Of a stretch of 7,492 nt of DNA, positions 1-6,192 are shown piece by piece; the stretch's first letter is position 1; each line of letters opens with the position of its first letter. Location of the stretch: NCBI GenBank assembly GCA_964452155.1, contig CAYVLC010000132.1, positions 1 through 7,492 on the forward strand, written 5' to 3'. This DNA comes from UBA2632 sp964452155. Its GTDB lineage: Bacteria > Bacteroidota > Bacteroidia > Bacteroidales > Dysgonomonadaceae. The notes below the pieces were generated by a model. The model worked only from the letters and a program-made list of their open reading frames with translations, was not told where the DNA came from and ran no database searches. The translations under genes were made by a program, and so were the position numbers.

Positions 1-770
1 TTCTTAATTCTCAACTCCTCAAACCTTCTATAAGAGTACCTAAAATAATTCAAATCCAGATTCCCCTTCACCCCATTGAGCCTGCCAGTATGCGAAAATT
101 GCCAAATAACCCATTCGTTGTCCTCTACAGTGGGTTCGTTGTGCAAATTGCTCATCCAGATAAGATTTTGAGGAAACCTATCTTTGATATAGAGCTTGTA
201 GCAATCTTTGTTTGTGTAAATAACTGGATGCACGCCATAGTGATGGTAAATACTGTTTTCTAGTTGCTGCAACTCTATAATCACTTGCTCTCTATAATCT
301 TTGTTGCTGCTATAGTGGTTGCTAGGCGAATGCTCTACATCGATAGCAGGAATGAGATCGGCACCTGCTACACTTGCATGACGAATAAAGTGCTGTGCCT
401 GCATCTTGCCATCTAAACCAAAGGTGTAGAAGTGGTACATACCCACCTTTATATCAGCCTGTTTGGCTTGGGCGTAATTTGCTTTGTAGTTGCTATCTGT
501 GTGCGACATCCCTTCGGTAGTTTTGATGTAAGCAAATGCTATGCCTTCGTTTTTTAATTGTGGCCAATTGATTGTACCATTGTGATGCGACACATCTACG
601 CCTCGTATTATATATTTATGACTATACTTGTTGTCGTAGAAAGAATGAAACTGCTCTCTATTTGATTTTCTGATAGAATCGACTATGATAATAAAAACCG
701 ACGAGATAAATATCAGCAAAACAAGCAAAATAAGTGTAGTCTGTTTCTTATAGCTTCGTTTTTTCTGCAA
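1..770 (-). CDS. Membrane-anchored GH25 lysozyme-like muramidase (3' end beyond window)
   Basis: The reading frame is open from an in-frame TAA at 804-806 to the left edge, so the C-terminus is missing, probably by only a few residues. It has no ATG before the catalytic domain. The best start is TTG at 768-770, giving 256 codons in the window. Residues 1-10 are Lys/Arg-rich and 11-30 form one hydrophobic helix, which predicts an N-in signal anchor with the enzyme facing the periplasm. The GH25 domain starts near residue 56 with R-G-V-D-V-S-H-H (Asp59). It continues with Y-I-K-T-T-E-G (81-87), G-M-Y-H-F-Y (110-115), P-A-I-D-V-E (Asp144 and Glu146, the usual catalytic acidic pair) and W-Q-F-S-H near 223-227, then a terminal V-x-G-N-x-D-x-N-Y-F. 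GH25 enzymes cleave the MurNAc-GlcNAc bond of peptidoglycan, so cell-wall remodelling is likely; the exact role is inferred. No TAnnTTTG box was seen upstream. The family call is firm and the start codon is not. Confidence 0.88.
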   Translation of the reverse strand, partial: MQKKRSYKKQTTLILLVLLIFISSVFIIIVDSIRKSNREQFHSFYDNKYSHKYIIRGVDVSHHNGTINWPQLKNEGIAFAYIKTTEGMSHTDSNYKANYAQAKQADIKVGMYHFYTFGLDGKMQAQHFIRHASVAGADLIPAIDVEHSPSNHYSSNKDYREQVIIELQQLENSIYHHYGVHPVIYTNKDCYKLYIKDRFPQNLIWMSNLHNEPTVEDNEWVIWQFSHTGRLNGVKGNLDLNYFRYSYRRFEELRIK

Positions 771-835
771 TTGTTGTTGATACTTTAAGTTCGTCGGTTT
801 ATATTATATGCTGTGTCAGAATAATTGATAATGAA

Positions 836-907
836 CAGTTGACAGATTGACAGCCACACATGCTATTGTTTTGTTGTAGTAGCCAATGTGGCCTCAACTG
901 TTGACTG
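836..907. repeat. Imperfect inverted repeat (about 21-23-bp arms, 28-bp loop)
   Basis: The left arm is 836-858 and the right arm 887-907. The innermost 6 bp pair perfectly (GCCACA at 853-858 with TGTGGC at 887-892). Further out TTGA, ACAG and CAGT blocks pair, separated by small bulges. In RNA of either strand it could fold into a long hairpin between rpiB and the GH25 gene. No U-tract follows, so it is not a typical intrinsic terminator. It could still attenuate transcription or protect the tkt-rpiB message 3' end; that is inference. Confidence 0.6.
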
Positions 908-927
908 CTTACTGCTCGCTGTTCACT
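893..927. repeat. Degenerate heptanucleotide tandem repeat, five units
   Basis: Five consecutive 7-bp units fill this stretch. The last four (900-927) all fit GYTNRCT on the plus strand, and the first (893-899) is a poorer copy. Related units in the opposite orientation appear around 830-852, so the heptamers make up the arms of the inverted repeat described separately. Short heptamer repeats of this kind occur between genes in some bacterial genomes. No function can be assigned, and no coding frame crosses it. Confidence 0.6.
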
Positions 928-936
928 ATTTACCCA

Positions 937-1410
937 TTACACATTAATCGGTATTTTATCTATTCTTCTTTTATGTCTTCCTCCATCGAAAGGTGTATTC
1001 AGAAAAGTAACAAGAATTTCGTACACCTCGTCTTCTTTCACAAATCGGCCTGGCAATGAGAGTATGTTGGCATCGTTGTGCGAACGGGCCAAATAGGCCA
1101 ACTCTTTGTTCCAACAAATAGCCGATCTGATTTGCGGGTATTTATTGACAGTCATGTTGATGCCATTGCCTGTGCCACAGATAGCTATACCCGGATAGCA
1201 GTCGCCAGCTACAACAGCTTTGGCCAATTGATGGGCAAAGTCTGGATAGTCTGAAGATTCTGCACTATAGGTGCCAAAATCTATGTAAGGAATTCCCTTT
1301 TCGTCCAGTTTAGTGATAATGAAATCTTTGATTTCAATTCCTGCATGGTCACAGGCCAAACCAATAGGTTTTACCGATGTGCCAAATAAAGACATGTTAT
1401 CAGTTTTCAT
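937..1410 (-). CDS. rpiB: Ribose-5-phosphate isomerase B
   Basis: This cytoplasmic enzyme interconverts ribulose 5-phosphate and ribose 5-phosphate in the non-oxidative pentose phosphate pathway. The 157-residue product shows the whole RpiB/LacAB signature: A-C-D-H-A-G (19-24), S-S-D-Y-P-D-F-A (52-59), I-C-G-T-G-N-G-I (77-84) with Cys78 in the position of the catalytic cysteine of RpiB, and A-R-S-H-N-D-A-N-I-L (108-117). The C-terminal T-P-F-D-G-G-R-H-x-R-R-I-D-K-I is also typical. The length is slightly above the usual 145-150 residues. The start at 1410 overlaps the end of tkt by 11 bp. A second in-frame ATG at 1395 would begin just after the tkt stop and give 152 residues, and homology begins only near residue 14, so either start is possible. 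Tight linkage with tkt implies one transcript and translational coupling. LacA/LacB or allose-phosphate isomerase activity is a less likely alternative. Confidence 0.95.
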   Translation of the reverse strand: MKTDNMSLFGTSVKPIGLACDHAGIEIKDFIITKLDEKGIPYIDFGTYSAESSDYPDFAHQLAKAVVAGDCYPGIAICGTGNGINMTVNKYPQIRSAICWNKELAYLARSHNDANILSLPGRFVKEDEVYEILVTFLNTPFDGGRHKRRIDKIPINV

Positions 1411-3433
1411 TTAAAAAATCTTTTACTTGTTTATATACGTTCTTTCCAGTGAAGCCCATTTTCTCGTCGAGCACTGTGTAGGGTGCCGAGTAACCAAATG
1501 AGTTCATTCCCCAAATAGCACCTTCTGTACCCACCAGCCCCAAGAGTGTTACAGGCAAACCTGCAGTAAGGCCAAACACTTTTTTGCCACTTGGCAATAC
1601 TGTTTGTTGGTACTCTTTGCTTTGTGATCTAAATAGTCCTTCGGACGGTACAGAGATAATGCGCGTTTTGATGCCATCATCGTTTAGCAATTTGGCACCT
1701 TCTACCAAAGTTGATACTTCTGAACCAGATGCTAATAGAATAACATCGTAATCGGTATCGTCTTGCACAATGTAGGCACCTTTTTCTACTTGCAATGCTT
1801 CTTGGTAAGGATTTCCGTGTGTAGGAAGGTCGGTTATGTTTTGTCTCGATAAAATAAGGCCAGTAGGAGTCTTTGCATTTTCGAATGCTAGTTTCCATGC
1901 CACTGTAGCTTCGTTTACATCTGCCGGACGCAACACAAGCATGGCATTGTTTCCGCTATGATTTTGAAGTTTCTCGAGCAATCTTATTTGAGCTTCTTGC
2001 TCTACGGGTTGGTGGGTAGGGCCATCTTCGCCTACTCTAAAGGCATCGTGTGTCCAAATGAAGATAACGGGCTGCTCCATCAATGCTGCTACACGTATTA
2101 CGGGTTTCATATAGTCTGAAAACACAAAGAATGTGCCACAGGCCGGAATAACACCTCCGTGCAAACTCATACCTACACACAATGCAGCCAATGTAAGTTC
2201 TGATACACCTGCTTGAAGAAATGAACCCGAGAAATCGCCTGGTTGCAAAGCTGTTGTTTTCTTTAGGAAACCATCGGTTTTATCAGAGTTCGACAGGTCG
2301 GCAGATCCCACAATCATGTTCTCTACATTTTCTGCTAGCACAGAAAGCACGCTGGCAGATGCTGCACGTGTTGCTTGGCCCGATTTTTGTTGTATCTCTT
2401 CCCAGTTGATAGCTGGCAGCTCGCGGTTGAACCATTTTTTCTTCTTATCGGCTTGTACAGGATTTTCCTTGTCCCATTTAGCTATTGCCTCTTTCTTTTG
2501 AGCTACAATTTTTCTTAGTTCGTCGGCTCTTTTATTGTAGAGTTCTTCTACCTCGGGAAATATTACGAATGGAGTTTCGCTGTTTCCGCCCATTCCCTCT
2601 ATGGTTTTTATCATACAACCGCCAGCAGCAGTCAGGGGTTGGCCGTGCATAGATACTTGTCCTTCAAAGAGCTCATTGTTGGCTGTAAGTGCCCCTTTTC
2701 CCATAATGGTTTCACCAATAATGAGTGTTGGCTTAGATTTTTCTGCTTTTGCGGCTTTTAATGCTGCTCTTATCTCTTCTGTATTGTTTCCGTTTATTGT
2801 GATAACATGCCAGTTCCATGCTTCGTATTTTTTAGCAACATCTTCGCTTGTCACAGCATCTGTCATGGTTGATAGTTGCACATTGTTGGAATCGTAAAAC
2901 ATGATGTAGTTGTCTAATCCCAAATGGCCCGCTATTCTGCCTGCTCCTTGCGATATCTCTTCTTGAATACCTCCATCGGAGATGAATGAATAGATGGTGT
3001 GATTCATGCTGTCGCCCAGGCGATGCTTCAGAAACTTAGCTGCAATGGCTGCTCCTACTCCGTAGGTATGGCCTTGGCCCAGTGGGCCAGAGGTGTTTTC
3101 GATGCCACGCATCACATCTATTTCTGGATGGCCAGGGGTAACACTACCCCACTGACGAAATTCTTGTAAATCGTTTAATGAAAAGTTGCCGTTGAGACAC
3201 AATACTGAGTATAGCATGGGCGACATGTGGCCAGGGTCTAAAAAGAACCTATCACGTGACTCCCAATTTGCATTGTCGGGGTCGTACTCTATAAATTCTG
3301 AAAACAGAACATTTATAAAATCTGCTCCTCCCATGGCACCACCAGGATGACCCGACTTAGCTTTTTCTACCATTGAGGCCGACAGTATGCGAATATTATC
3401 GGCAGCCTTATTCATTAATTTAATTTCATTCAT
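1400..3433 (-). CDS. tkt: Transketolase, Bacteroidetes type
   Basis: Transketolase moves two-carbon ketol units between sugar phosphates using thiamine diphosphate, linking the pentose phosphate pathway to glycolysis. From the chosen ATG the product is 677 residues, the expected full length. Visible landmarks: K-S-G-H-P-G-G-A-M-G (26-35), D-P-G-H-M-S (66-71), T-P-G-H-P-E (99-104), G-P-L-G-Q-G-H (116-122), the cofactor/Mg region S-D-G-G-I-Q-E-E ... D-S-N-N (152-184), S-M-H-G-Q-P (261-266), and V-G-E-D-G-P-T-H-Q-P-V-E (467-478) with Glu469 as the expected cofactor-activating glutamate. The frame is open 26 codons further, to an ATG at 3511. I reject that start because homology begins at M-N-E-I-K-L and the -7 box at 3518-3525 places transcription initiation at about 3511. 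The stop codon lies inside the start of rpiB. SDG replaces the common GDG, and the usual R-E-H segment reads S-E-L (411-413). I read both as lineage features rather than damage. Confidence 0.95.
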   Translation of the reverse strand: MNEIKLMNKAADNIRILSASMVEKAKSGHPGGAMGGADFINVLFSEFIEYDPDNANWESRDRFFLDPGHMSPMLYSVLCLNGNFSLNDLQEFRQWGSVTPGHPEIDVMRGIENTSGPLGQGHTYGVGAAIAAKFLKHRLGDSMNHTIYSFISDGGIQEEISQGAGRIAGHLGLDNYIMFYDSNNVQLSTMTDAVTSEDVAKKYEAWNWHVITINGNNTEEIRAALKAAKAEKSKPTLIIGETIMGKGALTANNELFEGQVSMHGQPLTAAGGCMIKTIEGMGGNSETPFVIFPEVEELYNKRADELRKIVAQKKEAIAKWDKENPVQADKKKKWFNRELPAINWEEIQQKSGQATRAASASVLSVLAENVENMIVGSADLSNSDKTDGFLKKTTALQPGDFSGSFLQAGVSELTLAALCVGMSLHGGVIPACGTFFVFSDYMKPVIRVAALMEQPVIFIWTHDAFRVGEDGPTHQPVEQEAQIRLLEKLQNHSGNNAMLVLRPADVNEATVAWKLAFENAKTPTGLILSRQNITDLPTHGNPYQEALQVEKGAYIVQDDTDYDVILLASGSEVSTLVEGAKLLNDDGIKTRIISVPSEGLFRSQSKEYQQTVLPSGKKVFGLTAGLPVTLLGLVGTEGAIWGMNSFGYSAPYTVLDEKMGFTGKNVYKQVKDFLNEN

Positions 3434-3517
3434 AATTAAGTATGTATATTTGATATTTATTTGTAGTTGTACTCCGTTGAGCATGTTTTGTTGTAAGTGA
3501 TAAACAAGCATCTTTTA

Positions 3518-3525
3518 CAAAGATA
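3518..3525 (-). promoter_or_regulatory. Candidate Bacteroidetes -7 box for the tkt-rpiB transcript
   Basis: On the minus strand this reads TATCTTTG, an exact match to TAnnTTTG, the -7 element of the primary Bacteroidetes sigma factor. Transcription would begin near 3511 and leave a leader of about 75 nt before the tkt start at 3433. No convincing -33 TTTG lies at the expected spacing, so the call rests on the -7 box and its position. Confidence 0.5.
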
Positions 3526-3580
3526 GTATTTTATCGTAAAAAGAACGAAAACTATATATCAAAAGAGTCATCAATTTTTA

Positions 3581-3588
3581 TAACTTTG
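3581..3588 (+). promoter_or_regulatory. Candidate Bacteroidetes -7 box for the SpoU-family methyltransferase gene
   Basis: The site reads TAACTTTG, an exact TAnnTTTG match. It sits 33 bp before the ATG at 3622 and implies a leader of roughly 25-30 nt. No clear -33 TTTG is visible. It points away from the tkt -7 box, with 55 bp between the two sites. Confidence 0.5.
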
Positions 3589-3621
3589 TTTTTAATTATT
3601 TAAGTCGTAACAATAAGCACT

Positions 3622-4374
3622 ATGTCGCTAAGCAAAAATAAAATAAGCTATATACAATCTCTAAAGCAAAAGAAGTATAGAAACGAGCACCACACCTTTG
3701 TGGCCGAGGGTACTAAATTGATCTCGGATTTGATGCCACATATACCCTGCCAGCTTCTTGTGGTAGCAGAAGAGGCAAAGGAGCTCTTACTAAATTGTGA
3801 AGCTGAAGAGAGAGTTGTTGCATCGCGTGCCGAAATAAAAAAGGCATCGCACCTTAGCACCCCACCCGATGCCATTGGGGTGTTTTATCAAACAAACCAC
3901 AATTATTCTGAGATAGACCTCACTCATAAATTGAGTATGGTGTTGGACGGAGTGCAAGATCCGGGCAATCTAGGAACTATTATTCGCATTGCCGACTGGT
4001 TTGGAATAGAGTATATATTCTGTAGTAAGGATACAGCCGATGTTTACAACACCAAAACGGTGCAAGCTACCATGGGAGCGCTCTGTAGAGTAAATATTCA
4101 TTATGCGAATATTGGAGACCTGCTGGCTCAGTATAGTAATTCGCCTATATATGGTACATTTCTAAACGGCAAGAGCATCTATACCGAGGCACTCACCCCC
4201 AAGGGGTTTATTGTGATGGGAAACGAGGGAAAAGGGATTCGACCTGAAATAGAAAAATTGATTACGCACCGACTTTATATACCTAGTTTCTCTACTAACA
4301 CTACAACTTCAGAATCGTTGAATGTGGCGGTGGCTACAGCTGTGGTTTGCTCGGAATTTAGAAGGAGAAGGTAA
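3622..4374 (+). CDS. SpoU/TrmH-family RNA 2'-O-ribose methyltransferase
   Basis: This is a predicted cytoplasmic S-adenosylmethionine-dependent enzyme that methylates a ribose 2'-OH in rRNA or tRNA. The 250-residue product has an N-terminal RNA-binding region (about 1-95, with H-H-T-F-V-A-E-G-T-K at 23-32, typical of the SpoU substrate-binding domain). The SPOUT knot domain follows with all three family motifs. Motif 1 is L-D-G-V-Q-D-P-G-N-L-G-T-I-I-R (108-122, with Asn116 and Arg122). Motif 2 is V-M-G-N-E-G-K-G-I (198-206, Glu202). Motif 3 is S-E-S-L-N-V-A-V-A (230-238). Length and start fit the family. The gene stands alone: it is divergent from tkt and is followed by a 224-bp or longer gap before the sulfatases. 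The exact RNA target (for example an RlmB-like 23S rRNA site or a TrmH-like tRNA site) cannot be told from the sequence, so no symbol is given. Confidence 0.93.
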   Translation: MSLSKNKISYIQSLKQKKYRNEHHTFVAEGTKLISDLMPHIPCQLLVVAEEAKELLLNCEAEERVVASRAEIKKASHLSTPPDAIGVFYQTNHNYSEIDLTHKLSMVLDGVQDPGNLGTIIRIADWFGIEYIFCSKDTADVYNTKTVQATMGALCRVNIHYANIGDLLAQYSNSPIYGTFLNGKSIYTEALTPKGFIVMGNEGKGIRPEIEKLITHRLYIPSFSTNTTTSESLNVAVATAVVCSEFRRRR

Positions 4375-4442
4375 TATATCTGATGAAAGGTGTGCTAAAA
4401 CTGTAACCCAACGCTTCGTTTTATTAATATACTCTACACCTA

Positions 4443-4475
4443 TTGCCATTTTAACAAAAAAGTTGCATATATTTG
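4443..4475 (+). promoter_or_regulatory. Candidate promoter for the sulfatase pair
   Basis: TATATTTG at 4468-4475 matches the Bacteroidetes -7 consensus TAnnTTTG exactly. A TTG at 4443-4445 lies 22 bp upstream, slightly beyond the usual 19-21 bp, and could be a weak -33 element. Transcription from here would begin near 4482 and give a leader of about 115 nt (to ATG 4599) or 160 nt (to ATG 4644), containing the inverted repeat at 4536-4579. Confidence 0.45.
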
Positions 4476-4535
4476 GCTTTGCATAACAAAAAGCTCATTG
4501 CTAGCTAAAGTTTTTTTTGCTAGTGCTGTGAAATT

Positions 4536-4579
4536 TGTACAGCTCATCGTTATTAGTTTACTTTTATAGAGCATGTACA
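4536..4579 (+). promoter_or_regulatory. Leader inverted repeat / possible RNA hairpin before the sulfatase genes
   Basis: TGTAC (4536-4540) pairs with GTACA (4575-4579), and GCTC (4542-4545) with GAGC (4569-4572). The two blocks are separated by a 1x2 internal loop and close a 23-nt loop. It lies in the predicted leader, just before a (TA)6 run at 4581-4592. AGCTCAT at 4541-4547 could instead pair perfectly with ATGAGCT at 4599-4605, which covers the upstream candidate ATG. It could be an operator or an RNA structure, and chance is not excluded. Confidence 0.35.
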
Positions 4580-4643
4580 CTATATATATATATTTATTAT
4601 GAGCTCTATTTTATATACGCTAGTAAATGAAATTAAAAAAAAT

Positions 4644-6140
4644 ATGACTATCTGCAATGAGTGGAAAAACAGTGCAACATTGAATCTTGTTTTCACAATT
4701 GTTTTCCTAAAAATGACTCTCTTTGGTGTGTCAACAGCATCGGCACAAACAGAGGCAAGGCCCAATGTATTGTTTATCATTGCTGATGATTTAACAACAA
4801 CTGCTTTGTCGACTTATGAGAACACACTATGCCGCACTCCCAACATAGATAAACTCTCTACAGAAGGAATGCTATACTCACGAGCATACAGTCAGTTTCC
4901 TGTTAGTGGCCCATCTAGGGCCTCTCTCATGTTTGGCTACTACCCTCATGCCACACAAACATTTGGATATGTGAGCGGAAGAGAAAATGTGGGCCACGAG
5001 AGAGAGTCGTGGTCGCAACTCTTCAAAAACAACGGCTATTACACTGCGAGAGTAAGCAAAATATTCCACATGGGGATACCAATTGATATTGAGAACGGAA
5101 CAAATGGATCTGACGATGAAGCATCGTGGACAGAGCGTTTTAATAGCCCCGGACCCGAATGGAAAGCAGAAGGAGAGGCAGAGCTTGTTCAAAACAATCC
5201 GTATGGACTAAAACCGAGACAGGGTGGCAATGTAATGACAGTAGTGAAAGCAGACGGCGACGATTTGGTGCATTCTGATGGAAAAACAGCAGAAAAGGCA
5301 TCCGAGTTGATAAGAAAACACAAAGACAAACCTTTCTTTCTAGCGGTTGGTTTTGTTCGCCCACATGTTCCTTTTGTTGCACCAAAATCGTATTTCGACG
5401 CCTATCCACACGAGCAAATGATATTGCCCCCAAAGGTAGAAAATGATTGGGACGACATACCCCAAGCTGGTATAAACTACGTGACGAGTGTAAATGCAAA
5501 CATGTCTGAAGAGCAAGAGAAGATGGCCATTGCGGGGTATTATGCATCAGTTGCTTACATGGACGCACAGGTTGGTAAAGTGCTAAAGACCTTGAAAGAC
5601 GAAGGATTGGAAGATAATACAATTGTGATATTTACTTCAGACCACGGGTTTCATCTAGGAGAACATCGTTTCTGGATGAAGGTGAGCCTGCACGAAGAGT
5701 CTGTAAGGGTGCCCCTTATTATAAAAGCACCAGGCAAAGAGCCAGGGGTTTGTCACTCTTTTACAGAACTTATCGATTTATACCCAACTGTTGCAGCATT
5801 GGCAGGACTCAAAGCAGGGGCCCACTTGCAAGGAAAAAGTATAGTAGAAACTTTAGATAATCCGTCTGCAAAAGTAAGAGATGCTGCTTTTTCGGTCTCT
5901 TCGCATGCGGGTGTTACTTCTTTTTTGCTACGCACCAATAAATGGGCGTATATTCAGTATGGCGAAGATGCAAATTATGGTATTGAGCTATTTAATATGG
6001 AATACGATGCGAAACAGTATAATAACTTGGCCAACAACCCCAAATTTCAAGACATAGTGAAAGAGTTTAAAACAAAGCTAAAAGATAAATTGAAAGAAAT
6101 TAGAGACAATGACTTGGGGAAAGCATACAACCTAAAGTAA
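4644..6140 (+). CDS. Secreted serine-type sulfatase, iduronate-2-sulfatase-like
   Basis: This is a type I sulfatase, predicted to hydrolyse sulfate esters on glycans outside the cytoplasm. From ATG 4644 it has 498 residues. A signal peptide is visible: a hydrophobic stretch at about 14-29 and a likely cut after S-T-A-S-A near residue 34. Active-site landmarks run in family order: I-A-D-D-L (metal ligands Asp48, Asp49), S-G-P-S-R (88-92, Ser88 to become formylglycine), R-V-S-K-I-F-H (136-142), R-P-H-V-P-F (239-244, His241), T-S-D-H-G (331-335, Asp333, His334) and L-G-E-H-x-x-W-M-K (338-346, Lys346). The K-I-F-H, R-P-H-V-P-F and S-D-H-G-x-x-L-G-E-H combination resembles iduronate-2-sulfatases (probably SulfAtlas S1_7), but the substrate is not fixed by this. 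Ser at the modified site implies maturation by an anSME radical-SAM enzyme. An ATG at 4599 would give 513 residues and an unusually long signal peptide. The next sulfatase follows after 52 bp, which suggests an operon. Confidence 0.92.
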   Translation: MTICNEWKNSATLNLVFTIVFLKMTLFGVSTASAQTEARPNVLFIIADDLTTTALSTYENTLCRTPNIDKLSTEGMLYSRAYSQFPVSGPSRASLMFGYYPHATQTFGYVSGRENVGHERESWSQLFKNNGYYTARVSKIFHMGIPIDIENGTNGSDDEASWTERFNSPGPEWKAEGEAELVQNNPYGLKPRQGGNVMTVVKADGDDLVHSDGKTAEKASELIRKHKDKPFFLAVGFVRPHVPFVAPKSYFDAYPHEQMILPPKVENDWDDIPQAGINYVTSVNANMSEEQEKMAIAGYYASVAYMDAQVGKVLKTLKDEGLEDNTIVIFTSDHGFHLGEHRFWMKVSLHEESVRVPLIIKAPGKEPGVCHSFTELIDLYPTVAALAGLKAGAHLQGKSIVETLDNPSAKVRDAAFSVSSHAGVTSFLLRTNKWAYIQYGEDANYGIELFNMEYDAKQYNNLANNPKFQDIVKEFKTKLKDKLKEIRDNDLGKAYNLK

Positions 6141-6192
6141 TTGTTAAAACTATACGTACTAAAAATACAACATTACATTATACAACACTACA

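Noticed and set aside
893..927. CRISPR-like array
   Set aside because: The units are 7 bp, degenerate and contiguous with no spacers, and no cas genes are nearby.
2601..2897. 98-codon plus-strand open frame with hydrophobic stretches
   Set aside because: It is antisense to the transketolase cofactor domain. The hydrophobic look follows from complementing codons of that domain, and it has no start context of its own.
3434..3511. Extended transketolase N-terminus of 26 residues from ATG 3511
   Set aside because: The extra residues have no transketolase similarity, and the -7 box at 3518-3525 predicts transcription starting at about this point, leaving no leader. ATG 3433 gives the expected family start.
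4410..4425. AACG-CTT-CGTT hairpin followed by TTATT as a terminator for the methyltransferase gene
   Set aside because: A 4-bp stem with a 3-nt loop and an interrupted T run is too weak to call an intrinsic terminator.
4388..4441. AGGTGT ... ACACCT inverted repeat
   Set aside because: Only 6 bp separated by 42 bp, which is expected by chance in a spacer of this size.
4501..4523. GCTAGC / T8 / GCTAG motif as a regulatory hairpin
   Set aside because: The stem is about 5 bp across an A/T-rich loop. It gives no support beyond the stronger inverted repeat just downstream.
4878..5192. 104-codon minus-strand open frame
   Set aside because: It is antisense to the conserved N-terminal active-site region of the first sulfatase and has no family features.
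5140..5622. 160-codon open frame on the minus strand
   Set aside because: It lies entirely within the clearly coding sulfatase frame, has no recognisable domain, and is rich in Leu/Ser/Arg as expected of an antisense shadow.
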